IMG/VR virus record: IMGVR_UViG_3300037882_002640
Span: 1 to 64,000 of that record
Length of the DNA: 64,000 nucleotides
Reading direction: 5' to 3' (one strand)
From: a virus
Shown: in pieces, positions 41,891-50,345 of the stretch
How positions within the stretch are numbered: the stretch's first letter is position 1
How the letters are laid out: every line of letters begins with the position of its first letter
Translations under genes and position numbers: made by a program
The notes under the pieces: generated by a model
What the model was told of the DNA's origin: nothing
Database searches by the model: none
Seen by the model: the letters and a program-made list of their open reading frames with translations, nothing else

Positions 41891-41935
41891 AAATAAACCC
41901 CCATGACTAATCAAAGTCATGGGGGTTTTGTGTTT
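41891..41935. terminator. Bidirectional terminator between convergent operons
   Basis: A near-perfect stem AAACCCCCATGACT (41895-41908), loop AATCAA, AGTCATGGGGGTTT (41915-41928). On the + strand it is followed by TGTGTTTT, and on the - strand by TTTATTTTTTACT. It therefore can stop transcription from both directions between the last late gene and the last gene of the - strand block. Confidence 0.9.
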
Positions 41936-41946
41936 TGGGGGTGTAG

Positions 41947-42051
41947 TTAGTTGATTACACCTGATAAGCAGGCAACGCTGAAGAAGAATGCCCAGATTTG
42001 CTCAAATCCCGCATTAACTATTCTCCACGCGATTTTGTGGACTCGGTCCAT
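41947..42051 (-). CDS. 34-residue membrane peptide, putative
   Basis: ATG at 42051, TAA at 41947-41949, 34 residues, overlapping the end of the 81-residue membrane protein gene by 38 bp. It has a basic amphipathic start (MDRVHKIAWRIV) and a hydrophobic stretch (WAFFFSVACLSGVI). It fills the otherwise empty space before the terminator and matches the membrane-peptide character of its neighbours. Two Trp codons, both TGG. Too short to be sure; conservation in relatives would decide. Confidence 0.45.
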   Translation of the reverse strand: MDRVHKIAWRIVNAGFEQIWAFFFSVACLSGVIN

Positions 42052-42265
42052 ATATTCCGTTAGCTGTGGTTAGTAATAACAATACAAACGAGATGACTGT
42101 AAGGAATAGCAATACTCCTAAGTCTTCTTCGCAGTTGTATGTGGTACCGTAAAATGTAGAGGTTAGTCCACACTTACCTTTGGAACAGTCGTATAGATTG
42201 AGCGACAGGGATACACATAATATAATCAGTGCTCCTGCCACTACTAATGCGAGTGCCCTTCTCAT
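42014..42265 (-). CDS. Small two-pass membrane protein
   Basis: 83 residues from ATG 42265, chosen because this start overlaps the preceding TGA as ATGA; an upstream ATG at 42313 is inside the neighbour. Two hydrophobic helices (MRRALALVVAGALIILCVSLS, broken in two here, at 1-20, and about 50-67) flank a Cys-containing loop. Not recognised. Member of a run of very small membrane proteins at the end of the - strand. Confidence 0.55.
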   Translation of the reverse strand: MRRALALVVAGALIILCVSLSLNLYDCSKGKCGLTSTFYGTTYNCEEDLGVLLFLTVISFVLLLLTTANGIYGPSPQNRVENS

Positions 42266-42606
42266 AGTTTTCTTACTATTGTTTCGTATTCCTCTAGTTT
42301 TTTCAGTATCCACTCGTAAGTTCCAGCAAATACTTCAAACACAGGATAACCTTTTCTGTTAGTGTTAATTATCAGTATTGCTGGTAAGTTAGTGTAGGCG
42401 CTTGAAATGTTTAAACTTATGTTTATAGTGCGGGACTGTTCTGACTTATCATTGGTAATAGTTAACCTAGCAAGCTTTTTTTCTAAAGTCAGCCCCTTAA
42501 TTTTCATGTCTTTGGCTAACTTTTCATAATCAATTTGGCGTATCCCCCCTGAAAAAATGACAACCCCAATGCCCACTTTAATCCACTTGTTACTATTTCT
42601 TTTCAT
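42262..42606 (-). CDS. Paralogue A of a tandem pair, unknown
   Basis: 114 residues ending at TGA (42262-42264), or 119 if TGA is read as Trp and translation continues to TAG at 42244. It aligns with the next upstream gene: W-x-K-x-G near 8-12, GG at about 20-21, a KGLTLEK element, and both end 21 residues after a Gly-Thr with a (K/R)KL-type terminus. PH-like or small beta-sandwich fold is possible. Function unknown. Overlaps both neighbours by 4 bp. Confidence 0.55.
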   Translation of the reverse strand: MKRNSNKWIKVGIGVVIFSGGIRQIDYEKLAKDMKIKGLTLEKKLARLTITNDKSEQSRTINISLNISSAYTNLPAILIINTNRKGYPVFEVFAGTYEWILKKLEEYETIVRKL

Positions 42607-42953
42607 AATCTACGCAATTTTTGTTCAGTTAACTCCATGACATGTGCGACACTGCGCATAGTTCCATGCACTGCCTTGTATAATGATTGCCCTTTTCTAG
42701 TTACATCAATAACTGCAATATCGGGCAACATGAAAGACCAGCCATTACTTCTAATTTTCATTACGCGAGGTTCGGCACCTTCCACCATCTTTTTCAGTTT
42801 TAGAGTATCCCCAATCTTTTCAAGAAGGAGCCCTCTTTTTTTAAGATCTTCGCAAAGTACAGCAAATTCAGCTTCACTTTCTATGGCTCCCCCCACTATG
42901 AGCAACCAATTACCTATTTTGTACCATCTTTTGACTATAATTTTACCTTGCAT
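42603..42953 (-). CDS. Paralogue B of a tandem pair, unknown
   Basis: 116 residues, start ATG 42953, end TGA (42603-42605) overlapping the ATG of paralogue A. Reading TGA as Trp would add 27 residues up to a TAG. Equal distance from the shared Gly-Thr to the end in both copies argues that TGA is a real stop here. Shares W-Y-K-IGNWLLIVGGAI and KRGLLLEK blocks with its neighbour. No known family. Confidence 0.55.
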   Translation of the reverse strand: MQGKIIVKRWYKIGNWLLIVGGAIESEAEFAVLCEDLKKRGLLLEKIGDTLKLKKMVEGAEPRVMKIRSNGWSFMLPDIAVIDVTRKGQSLYKAVHGTMRSVAHVMELTEQKLRRL

Positions 42954-43326
42954 TATTAAGATGTTTTAAAATTAAGTTAACTAATTGTGTGTCTTTAGGC
43001 ATACCATCAGGACTGAGGTTAGACTTAGGTAATTTCTTTCTAAGCCTACTAAGTATGATGTAATCTCTAAATTTCTTATCCCCCAATATGACTGAGCCTA
43101 AGGCATCTAACTTCCCTTTCTCTTCCTCGTACACTACGATTTCCTCAGGAGATAATTCTATCTTACCAGCCTGATGTAGTATGAGGTACTTGGATGTTAC
43201 TACTGGAGATAGGTTTTGCTTCTCTAGTTCCTCTAAAAGTTTTCTATTGTTTGGATTAGACATTAGCCACACGTATGTGGCTAACAGTATAATGCACAAA
43301 CTAAGTAAGGCTACTAGGGTTTTCAT
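42943..43326 (-). CDS. Small membrane-anchored protein, unknown
   Basis: 127 residues. One N-terminal hydrophobic helix (MKTLVALLSLCIILLATYVW at 1-20), then a charged helical domain. No lipobox. Start overlaps the previous gene's TAA (TAATG). Not recognised. Confidence 0.55.
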   Translation of the reverse strand: MKTLVALLSLCIILLATYVWLMSNPNNRKLLEELEKQNLSPVVTSKYLILHQAGKIELSPEEIVVYEEEKGKLDALGSVILGDKKFRDYIILSRLRKKLPKSNLSPDGMPKDTQLVNLILKHLNNAR

Positions 43327-43553
43327 TAGAAGGGTAAAGGATTATCTGCCTCTTCATAATACTGAACGCCCCCACGAGTACCGCTGGGCAAAGATATAAT
43401 GAAGTCTTGATTTTTTGGAATCTCCATATCAGCAGCAGGTACAAGCGTTATCCGCTCATCTATGCTTTCTGGGTAGAATTCTTGGACTAACGCCCCTACA
43501 AATTTTCCAGTAAGGTCAAACAAATGACCTTCTTCGTTTAAATACAAATTCAT
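43326..43553 (-). CDS. Small acidic protein with SSB-like C-terminal tip
   Basis: 75 residues, no membrane segment, in contrast to its neighbours. Its end, YYEEADNPLPF, resembles the acidic tip of single-stranded DNA-binding proteins (DDDIPF type) that recruits repair and replication proteins. The rest is unrecognised. It may interact with SSB partners or mimic the tip (inference). Joined by TAATG downstream and ATGA upstream. Confidence 0.55.
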   Translation of the reverse strand: MNLYLNEEGHLFDLTGKFVGALVQEFYPESIDERITLVPAADMEIPKNQDFIISLPSGTRGGVQYYEEADNPLPF

Positions 43554-43750
43554 CTTTTTTTATCTTTGTTATGTATGGCGTGAAGGGCAGAATACCATAC
43601 AAGTAGAACAAAAGTAACTACTAAAGTAAGGATTAACACCCCTGAACTTTTTATTAGTTTTATCACCCTTATAAACTCTTTTGAAGTTACAAAAGTTATA
43701 ATCAAATTTACAGTGATAAATATTAATATTAGTAGGACTAGCAGAATCAT
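43550..43750 (-). CDS. Small two-pass membrane protein
   Basis: 66 residues with two hydrophobic helices (about 2-19 and 35-55) and a short basic end. Ends in TGA overlapping the next ATG (ATGA). Read as Trp it would gain only three more residues before TAA. No family recognised; shape is holin-like but it lies in the early region. Confidence 0.5.
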   Translation of the reverse strand: MILLVLLILIFITVNLIITFVTSKEFIRVIKLIKSSGVLILTLVVTFVLLVWYSALHAIHNKDKKR

Positions 43751-43752
43751 AA

Positions 43753-44070
43753 TTAATATATATTTGATACTTCTTCTAGTAAATGGTTAATTAAATGCCT
43801 TCTAAAGACAAAGATGTTTTTAGAATCTAGGATTTCAGTAATCTCCTCAACGTGTAGCGCTATCCTCAGAGATACTGTATCGGGGCTACCATTAACTTTT
43901 ATCGCCGTTACATCAGCCATAAACTTGTTATGTAGGGATATAATTTGAGCGTTATAAGTTAATGCTCCTATGGCGGATAATTGTTTTTTTGGGGGTTTGC
44001 CTCTGTAGAAGGTCAAATAGCTCCAAACTATTATTAGCGCGAATATGATACTAATTATTGTTGTAATCAT
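43753..44070 (-). CDS. Small membrane-anchored protein, unknown
   Basis: 105 residues. Hydrophobic helix at 2-20, then a soluble domain containing H-x2-FM-x2-V-x3-K, a pattern loosely repeated in the next gene upstream (44105-44401). The two may be distant paralogues. TAA stop. Function unknown. Confidence 0.5.
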   Translation of the reverse strand: MITTIISIIFALIIVWSYLTFYRGKPPKKQLSAIGALTYNAQIISLHNKFMADVTAIKVNGSPDTVSLRIALHVEEITEILDSKNIFVFRRHLINHLLEEVSNIY

Positions 44071-44104
44071 TTTATTTCACTGATTAAATCCATTACGTAA
44101 ATGG

Positions 44105-44401
44105 TTAGTTCTTTTTTTTTGATACCCAAGCGTTATTGATATATGTTTGTTCCCTAACATAATTAATATGGTAATCAGTAAGTGTAGGTATTTGATTACC
44201 ATCACCACTACGTTTGTATCTAGCCACACGGTTCATAAATATCCCATGTGCTTCTACTATAGAGGGGGTATACTTCAAAGCCTCTTCTGGGTCTAAAAAT
44301 TTGCGCGACATATTTATATCCAACGCCTTTACAAACTCATGTAGAAGGACTAATACTCCTAAGCCCATGAATGCAAGAAATACAATTTGTTTTGTGTCCA
44401 T
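44105..44401 (-). CDS. Small membrane-anchored protein, unknown
   Basis: 98 residues with an N-terminal hydrophobic helix (about 5-22), then a soluble helical domain with HGIFMNRVARYK. First gene of the small-protein block after the terminator at 44410-44446; only about 50 bp separate it from the previous gene, most of it hairpin, so no separate promoter is evident. Not recognised. Confidence 0.5.
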   Translation of the reverse strand: MDTKQIVFLAFMGLGVLVLLHEFVKALDINMSRKFLDPEEALKYTPSIVEAHGIFMNRVARYKRSGDGNQIPTLTDYHINYVREQTYINNAWVSKKKN

Positions 44402-44409
44402 AATTAAAA

Positions 44410-44446
44410 TAAAAAAGGGCCAGTACTTAAATGTACTGGCCCTAGG
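44410..44446 (-). terminator. Rho-independent terminator after the replication operon
   Basis: Read on the - strand: AGGGCCAGTAC, loop ATTTAA, GTACTGGCCCT, then six T and ATTTTAATTA. Perfect 11-bp GC-containing stem. It follows the gene ending at 44454 and precedes the small membrane-protein block, which probably depends on read-through. Confidence 0.9.
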
Positions 44447-44453
44447 TTAGTGA

Positions 44454-44903
44454 TTAGGTTCTTCTTTTTACAATGAGACGCATAGCTAAAAATATTATTC
44501 CAGCTATATCCGCATTCCCTTTCGGGAAGTCTTCCTTTACGAGTTTAGACATTTTCATTCTAATCTCTCCCTCAGTTAGGATGTTGATTGATCCAATCTT
44601 GTCCTTGTGCTTATTATATAACTCTTTGAGGAGTTTAAGGTGTGAGGTGTAGACTTCATCTGTTGTTTCAGTCTTGCCTTCAGGTTTAACTGAGGCATTT
44701 TTTCGTAATTCCGCAAGTTGCTCTGTAGTGATTGCTAATTTATCACAGCAGAACTTTTTAAGCCCTTTATCGTTCACTTCTTTTAGTAGTGCTAGTGCTC
44801 TAGTGGTTTGGGCATCCGTTGGAACTTCAACTTTTTTAGCCTCTGGTTTAGGCTCTGGTTTAGGTGCTGGTTTGCGTCCAAGCAGTGAATCCATTAAACT
44901 CAT
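44454..44903 (-). CDS. Unknown protein with Lys-Pro-rich linker
   Basis: 149 residues. Begins MSLMDSLLGRK, then a linker of alternating Lys/Glu/Pro (about 11-25), then a compact helical domain with Cys-Cys near 52. No known motif. Last gene before the terminator. The start overlaps the previous gene by 44 bp. Confidence 0.55.
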   Translation of the reverse strand: MSLMDSLLGRKPAPKPEPKPEAKKVEVPTDAQTTRALALLKEVNDKGLKKFCCDKLAITTEQLAELRKNASVKPEGKTETTDEVYTSHLKLLKELYNKHKDKIGSINILTEGEIRMKMSKLVKEDFPKGNADIAGIIFLAMRLIVKRRT

Positions 44904-45357
44904 ATTTTTCTACTGTTAAATCAGGTATGCTCCAGACTTCTCCTGAAGGATTTAGTGTAATATCAACTCCCTTTAAAGCCCAGTACTCGACCATCGCAGG
45001 GTCTGCATCAAATATCAGCCTATTAGAGTATAGAGGATGGGTGGGGTTCCTAGGAAAGTGTTTGTCCACATAAGTCCTGTCGACTTGTGTGTATTTACCC
45101 TTAATAAAGGGTTCGACAACCTTCTTATAGTCACCCTCGCTTATAGTGAACGTATAAACGGCTTTTTCCCCGTCTCTCTGCATGTTGACGAATGTGGGGG
45201 CAGTAGAGAGTTTGTTATGTGTTTGTTCATCGAAAGTACTATATACTACCTGTAAGGTGTTACCCTCACCAATATAAGTATTTTCAAATGTTTCTGTGGT
45301 TAATCCACTAACTCCAATGAGTGGAGTCAGGAAAGCTGATGTTTTATTGTACGCCAT
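44860..45357 (-). CDS. Unknown soluble protein
   Basis: 165 residues, alpha/beta mix. Not recognised. It follows the RecE-like nuclease with a 14-bp overlap, so it could be a partner in recombination or DNA processing, for example the annealing or accessory subunit often found with such nucleases, but no single-strand annealing motif is visible. TAA stop. Confidence 0.55.
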   Translation of the reverse strand: MAYNKTSAFLTPLIGVSGLTTETFENTYIGEGNTLQVVYSTFDEQTHNKLSTAPTFVNMQRDGEKAVYTFTISEGDYKKVVEPFIKGKYTQVDRTYVDKHFPRNPTHPLYSNRLIFDADPAMVEYWALKGVDITLNPSGEVWSIPDLTVEKYEFNGFTAWTQTST

Positions 45358-46357
45358 CGAACACGTCTAGTTTTATTACCCCTCCTGAATCGAAGAGATA
45401 CTTGGGCATATCCCAGTAGTCGTTACTGCTATGCCATAGGTAGTCGTCTAATAAGCCCTCTATACCTGGGTATGTCCTGGTGCCTATCTTTCCCCCCTTC
45501 AGACCAGCTAAACGATCGTTGGGGGAAGTGACGAATATTATTGCAGATCTTGTCGATTTCACATTTGTTTCTGCGACTATGAAAACAAAGTCGAGAAGTT
45601 TATATCCTTCCTCTAGTAAGTGCTTTATTGGGGACTGCCCACTGAGCAGCGCTTGCTCATAGAATGCACATTGTCTATAATATCCAAAGGAAAGGAAGGA
45701 ATCTGGAAAATCAAGCACAGATTTGCCTGTTGTCTTTAAATCAAAGGGCTGAATGGTTTTATCAATGTGATTAATTCTAATCCCATCTAATAAAGCTTTA
45801 CATTCAACACCTTTGAAGTCAAAATAAATATCCACCTGGTGCATTAATTCATCCCCATACTCTGACAGTTGAAAGTAACCAATTGTGGGGGGGTTTGATA
45901 GTAGTAGTTCTTTAGCTTTACTTACTGAAGCCATCATATCCTTGGTTAGGAGGATACGCTCATCCTTACTACGCACCTCGTTATAGTACGCTACAGCACT
46001 ATGATCATTTCAGAACATCCCAATAACCCTTGTTAAGGAAATTTTATATCCCGATTTATTGTAGGCTTCTTCATAGTCTTCTTTTTGAGACATCGGGGAT
46101 ATACCTTCGGGTAAGGCGTTAACAAAATTAGCCATGAAGCTAGTCGGCTTTTCTATATCCACTACCCTAAAATCTTCCTCTCAACGCTCTGGTGAGGTTA
46201 GAAGACAATCCACTGCTGCGCCTACACTAAAGAAGGATTTCTCCTCTTCCACTATTACCCCATCCATCTGAAGTTTCATGTAGCGGGGATTTTGTAGCGC
46301 TGAGAGCAGGGAGTTTGATACCCTCTTGGTTTGGAAGTATTGTTTTATCTTGTCCAC
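45344..46357 (-). CDS. RecE-like PD-(D/E)XK exonuclease, two TGA-Trp codons
   Basis: 337 residues when TGA is read as Trp. Start GTG 46355-46357 is the first start after an in-frame TAG. The N-terminal VSNSLLSALQNPRY, then FSVGAAVDCLL-SPERW-EDF, is typical of RecE/Cas4-like exonucleases. Catalytic residues: Asp191 in LLDGIR and Asp206-x-Lys208 in FDLKTTG. Two in-frame TGA codons: 46181-46183 (the W of PERW) and 46010-46012 (GMFW). Read with the standard code, the gene would look like a 210-residue ORF starting after the second TGA. Probably digests duplex DNA from ends for recombination or replication. Overlaps the resolvase gene by 131 bp. Confidence 0.8.
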
Positions 46358-46724
46358 CTAGTTCTTTTATGATTTCTATACATTCGTCTAATTGTTTATT
46401 GTTCCTAGGCATTAATAATGTATAAGGAGCACCTAAGGTGTGGAGCATATGTTTAAACAATTTCCACCTCAAATCGAAATCAGGGCGTCTATGCCCCTTT
46501 ACCTCCATTATCCAGTTACTACCCACAAAGTCTGGTTTATAGGTTATTGGCAAGACCAATTTCCTTTTCTTTACCAATTGCCTACCTCTTCCTTCGTAAA
46601 CATCTCCTTCAAAACTGAACTGAGGCGAAAGAATTATACTCACAGGTTCGTAAGTAAAACTTATATTCGCCTCAGTCAGTTTGTCTCATGCCCTATCTTC
46701 CAAGGGGGATCTCAATTTTTGCAT
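46227..46724 (-). CDS. T7 endonuclease I-like Holliday junction resolvase, one TGA-Trp
   Basis: 165 residues from ATG 46724 (TAATG with the upstream gene). Matches the phage T7 endonuclease I pattern: LRSPLEDRAWDKL....ISFTYEP at 4-26, then Y-K-PDF with Asp65 and W-I-MEVKG with Glu74 and Lys76; Glu9 fits the first acidic ligand. The Trp at 13 is TGA (46686-46688), so a standard-code reading would lose the N-terminus including Glu9. Such enzymes cut four-way junctions and branched DNA during replication. TAA stop at 46227. Confidence 0.8.
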
Positions 46725-47413
46725 TACTTTAATGACACTGGACCTCTTAGTGCCCCAGTATTTTCAATCTGCTCTACTGCTTCTTCTACCGCGTCCTCGA
46801 CAATTACTTCTGCTATAGCCCCCACTATTCTATCTTCCATGGCGTTTTTTACAATGTATGGAATCAACTCTTTAGGCACTTCGCCTATTTCCAGAGTATT
46901 GGCATCCACCACTGAGTACCCTCCATTCGGGGCTTTAGCAAGTACAACCACCGCTATTGCTAGGTCTAAAGCCCTGGCCACGCCCATAGCTGTTTTTGCA
47001 GCGTGCGGATTCACTTGTTCGTGATTCACTACCCCATGTTTAACGTAGTTCGTAGGGTCGCCCAAGTACACTTTTCCTTGGGAAGCTGCTGCAGGACATA
47101 CTGTGACAGAGGTTACGGTTTTAGGATTAACATTCGCCTGAATGATTGACCCTGGGGTTTCAGCGTGTTTACCAATGGAGGTTAACTTCTGTATGAAACC
47201 GCCTCCCATTTCGCCGATTTGACCACCTGCCATGATACGTGTACCATACCCACAATCAAGTGAATCTAATTCTCTCTCAGAGAAGGAGTTCCCGACAGGT
47301 AGATAACTTGGCACGTTGAAGCCAGTCTTCTTGGCCAACTCCATCAGCATCAATTTATCTTGTGTCAGTGCTTGGTCCTCTTCGAGGATGTTTAATAGAT
47401 TTTGCATATGCAT
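46724..47413 (-). CDS. Unknown protein
   Basis: 229 residues (ATG 47413, or 47407 as the second Met). Gly/Ala-rich middle (about 50-130) with no clear motif; the C-terminus is acidic and helical (VEDAVEEAVEQIE). No membrane segment. Sits between a membrane protein and the resolvase; the TAA overlaps the resolvase ATG. I do not recognise it. Confidence 0.55.
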   Translation of the reverse strand: MHMQNLLNILEEDQALTQDKLMLMELAKKTGFNVPSYLPVGNSFSERELDSLDCGYGTRIMAGGQIGEMGGGFIQKLTSIGKHAETPGSIIQANVNPKTVTSVTVCPAAASQGKVYLGDPTNYVKHGVVNHEQVNPHAAKTAMGVARALDLAIAVVVLAKAPNGGYSVVDANTLEIGEVPKELIPYIVKNAMEDRIVGAIAEVIVEDAVEEAVEQIENTGALRGPVSLK

Positions 47414-47421
47414 ATTAACAG

Positions 47422-47715
47422 TTAAAATTTTAAAATTTCAAAATAAATCGTGTCCGCTATGGATTCTCCTTGGTCGTACCTGTAGTACTGCATGGAGTCC
47501 TGCATAATTTCTTGCACTACTATACGCCTATCGAAACGAGTGACCCCGAATTCTACCAGCGTATCCCTCACCACCTCTTCTCCCCTGTCAGAATGCTCTG
47601 TGTAAACTATTGTTGTTTTTTGAGTGTACGTTGTGGGGTTAACAGCATGTACTAAAAGTGCAGTTAAAAAAGCAGTCACGATAATCACGATGATTGCGCT
47701 AATATGGGACTTCAT
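47422..47715 (-). CDS. Small membrane-anchored protein
   Basis: 97 residues: hydrophobic helix at 5-24 (ISAIIVIIVTAFLTALLVHA), then an external domain predicted as beta. No lipobox. Overlaps the primase gene end by 17 bp. Unknown function. Confidence 0.55.
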   Translation of the reverse strand: MKSHISAIIVIIVTAFLTALLVHAVNPTTYTQKTTIVYTEHSDRGEEVVRDTLVEFGVTRFDRRIVVQEIMQDSMQYYRYDQGESIADTIYFEILKF

Positions 47716-48703
47716 AGTTTGAATTTGTTGTTTTTAGCACTTTGGACAAGCGCTTTTTTAAGTAGCGAAATGAAAAGTGGCTTTTCCGCAATTTCACTAA
47801 ATCTGATATGTCCTTCGCTGCATATAAGAACATTAGTTTTAAACGATATTCTCCGCTCAATCTGTGTCCATGCTTAAGACCGCTCTCATCGTTATCATAC
47901 AACACTACGATATGTTCAAACCTTTCTTTCAAATTGTTGAATAAATCCTCAAAAATCCCATCTCGATAGCCCATACCCTCTCCATTAAACGAAATCGCAG
48001 GAATCCCCATTTCATAGAGAACCATCACATCCTTCATAGACTTTGTAACTATTAGAAGTTTGCCCTTTTTAGGGAGTTGCTGTAAACCAGCTATGTCGTC
48101 TATAGACGAATTGCCTCTTCATTTCTTAGTCTTATCTGGACTCAATGGCCTATATAATTTGATTCTTCCTGATGGAAAGTAATAAGCAAAAATTGGATTG
48201 TCGGTAGTCGCTCGAAATTGTATTTTCTTATTTCTGTACACGCTCTGGACGCCATGTACATTAAACTTCTTTAGAGTCTCTGGCGTGATCCCAAACAGGG
48301 AAAAGTATGGGTGTAATTTTTCGGAAACTACTACATCAAGCTCCACATCCTCTTCCTCCAACTTGCTTACATTTACAGCCTTAATCAAGTTTCGATCTTC
48401 TCTTATTTTCTCCAACGCATGTGCATAAGTGAGGTTGTACTTGCACCGAACTATTGATGCCCACGAGTAGTGCACTCCAGTCGCAAAGTCATGAAAGAAC
48501 AAGGTATCATTTTTACTGTAGTAAAAACCGCAACTAGGATTATTATCTTTCCTTAGTGGATTGCGGAAAAGCACACCCAATTTTATCTCTAGACCTAAAT
48601 AGAAGCTAAGAATTTGCTCCTGAGTTAAGTCCAGGTAGGTTTTGGTTGTTATTATTCAGTCTTTAGCTCTGAATTGTAGTGATTGGTTCGTATGGTTCGA
48701 CAC
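47699..48703 (-). CDS. DnaG-type primase, two TGA-Trp codons
   Basis: 334 residues when TGA is Trp. The N-terminal half has YLGLEIKLGVLFRNPLRKD, broken here from NNPSCGFYY; this segment is typical of phage primases. The C-terminal half is a Toprim domain: LIVTKSMKDVMVL, then ISFNGEG and VVLYDNDESGLKHG. TGA codons: 48656-48658 near residue 16 and 48119-48121 between the two halves (KTKKW-RGN). The standard code would give two unlinked fragments. Start GTG 48701-48703 is the only start after an upstream in-frame TAA that includes the whole domain; the TTG at 48578-48580 is less likely. The product makes RNA primers for replication with the nearby DnaB-like helicase. Confidence 0.8.
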
Positions 48704-48938
48704 TTGATTTTGTTATTTCTACTGTATTTAATCTCTTTGTTTCCATAAGATAACACTCAATTTGCCATATTGGGCAGATGTACGGGGACACTACTCGTAT
48801 CCCCGTACCACCTACTTTTTTGTTTAGACTGTTAACTCCTGAATAGGAGAACCTTACGACTACAAATTCATTGATTTGCTCTTGAACTACTTGTATTATC
48901 TCCTCGCTGTTCTTCTTTAAGAAATCTGATACTTTCAT
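48663..48938 (-). CDS. Unknown small protein
   Basis: 91 residues, helical start followed by a beta domain. Overlaps the primase start by 41 bp and the upstream small ORF by 71 bp. No motif. Possibly a helicase or primase accessory protein, inferred from position alone. Confidence 0.45.
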   Translation of the reverse strand: MKVSDFLKKNSEEIIQVVQEQINEFVVVRFSYSGVNSLNKKVGGTGIRVVSPYICPIWQIECYLMETKRLNTVEITKSSVEPYEPITTIQS

Positions 48939-49086
48939 ATAGCGTGGCTATTGGTGGGTAGAATTTGCGGACATAAACATCCTTTCTATTCACCCTAGTG
49001 GAATGATGCATTTTTAATACTAGAAACAGGAAAATTCCAGCTTCTCGTGTACTCAGCCCCAGACTTCTCATAGTTTCATTCCACAC
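48868..49086 (-). CDS. Small putative protein ending at TGA
   Basis: About 72 residues from a GTG at 49084-49086, just after the SSB-like gene; ATG 49071 is an alternative. The protein has basic and hydrophobic helices (AGIFLFLVL). It ends in TGA at 48868-48870; as Trp it would run 12 residues more to TAA. The 71-bp overlap with the next gene in another frame makes the true end uncertain. Confidence 0.35.
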   Translation of the reverse strand: MWNETMRSLGLSTREAGIFLFLVLKMHHSTRVNRKDVYVRKFYPPIATLYESIRFLKEEQRGDNTSSSRANQ

Positions 49087-49093
49087 CTCAAGG

Positions 49094-49681
49094 TTAGAAT
49101 GGGTGGTCAGGGGCTTCTTCTTTTTTACCGTCTGAGTTGCTACTTGCAATGTCTTTGAGTTCTTTTTGTGAAAAATTTAAAGTTGAGGGGACCCCTTCTG
49201 TGTACAATTCCATATACCCATTGTATGCTGGTATGTTAGCATACACAGTGGTTCCACCCTCTTTCTTTTTGGTTACTTTAGGTACAACCTTTAGATTTAC
49301 CTTTGTCCCTTTAAAGCCGTTGGTTATAGTGATTGCTTTTTCTGCAAATTCCGTGTACGTTTTCGCGGTTAATTTGTCTATGCTCGCTTCGTCCCCTACT
49401 ACACTTAGTACGTAGGTCAGTGCGACCACATTTCTGTGTTGTTCCCGTTCAAGCGCTTCGGCGGGAGTTTCCATCACTTTATCAGCCTTCTCGAAAGGCA
49501 TTGCGCCAGTTGGTTTGAACAACCGTTTACGCGCAAACCGTTTTTCTGTATCTATAAATGTGATATCTATGGAGTCTCCATCCTTTACCAGTCCGCTAAA
49601 GGTTACACCTTCGTGTATCCCTACTGGTATACTACCTACCGACGCTAGGTCGCTCTCGAAAATTAATTTTGCTTGAAACAT
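49094..49681 (-). CDS. Putative single-stranded DNA-binding protein
   Basis: 195 residues. Mixed beta-rich body and a Lys-rich middle (about 140-150). The C-terminus is disordered and acidic and ends EEAPDHPF, which fits the tip of SSB proteins. It lies between Sak4-like ATPase and primase, a usual place for a phage SSB. No OB-fold motif is certain by eye, so the call rests on the tip, size and neighbours. Confidence 0.6.
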   Translation of the reverse strand: MFQAKLIFESDLASVGSIPVGIHEGVTFSGLVKDGDSIDITFIDTEKRFARKRLFKPTGAMPFEKADKVMETPAEALEREQHRNVVALTYVLSVVGDEASIDKLTAKTYTEFAEKAITITNGFKGTKVNLKVVPKVTKKKEGGTTVYANIPAYNGYMELYTEGVPSTLNFSQKELKDIASSNSDGKKEEAPDHPF

Positions 49682-49685
49682 TGTT

Positions 49686-50345
49686 TTATCCTTCTTTTTC
49701 TATAATTGTGTCCACAACGAACTTCAAGTCGTTGGGAATTCTTGGTGGGAATACTCCCATCACAGACCTAGCCTCATTTATTCCGTTAGAATTGGTCTGT
49801 AATTCATAAAGTGGCTCTCCAGCGTCAAAAGTTAGATCTGTATAGAGATTGTATGTGAGAAATGAATTCAGGTTAATCTTAGTGAGCTTCTTGCCATTAG
49901 TTTTTATCCTTAAGCATTGCGCACCATTCATCTCGTAAGCCTCTACATGAGACATTACGATTACTGTAAAATCTTCCCGACTCAAGTCTCTAATTGCTTT
50001 AAACAGATCATAGACCTCGCTTGCTAAGTCAGCCCATTGGTCTCTTGATGGGTTCTTGAGTATCTCCATCTCTGCATTTGTCATTAAAGTAGAGATGGTG
50101 TCAATAACTACTACCTTAACTTCTGGCACCTTATCATGGATACTCTTTACAAAAGTCTCAGCTTGCTTTGCAGTGCTGACCTTAAAGTAATTTTTATTTG
50201 CAGTATTGTAATCTTTCTTTCACCCCACCCAAGCCATTCCTTTGCCATCGCCATCTAGGAATACTGTGCTTTTAGGATCTAACGTCATTACTCCTGTGGT
50301 CTTCCCTGTTGATGGGAATCCCGAAATCATTATTAATCTACTCAT
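49686..50345 (-). CDS. Sak4-like RecA-type ATPase, one TGA-Trp
   Basis: 219 residues from ATG 50345. Walker A GFPSTGKT at 9-16, a GDGKGMAWVGW segment near 35-45 in which the last Trp is TGA (50220-50222), Walker B VVVIDT near 77-82 and VIVMSHVE as the sensor strand. This fits the short RecA-like recombination ATPases (Sak4/AAA_24 type), which promote annealing together with SSB. Without TGA readthrough the Walker A part would be lost. Overlaps the DnaB-like gene by 8 bp. TAA stop. Confidence 0.8.

Noticed and set aside
41936-42013. Possible tRNA after the bidirectional terminator
   Set aside because: Several short hairpins and a CTCAAATCCC stretch recall a T-arm, but the T-stem does not pair and no acceptor stem closes. 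The same bases code the 34-residue ORF on the - strand.
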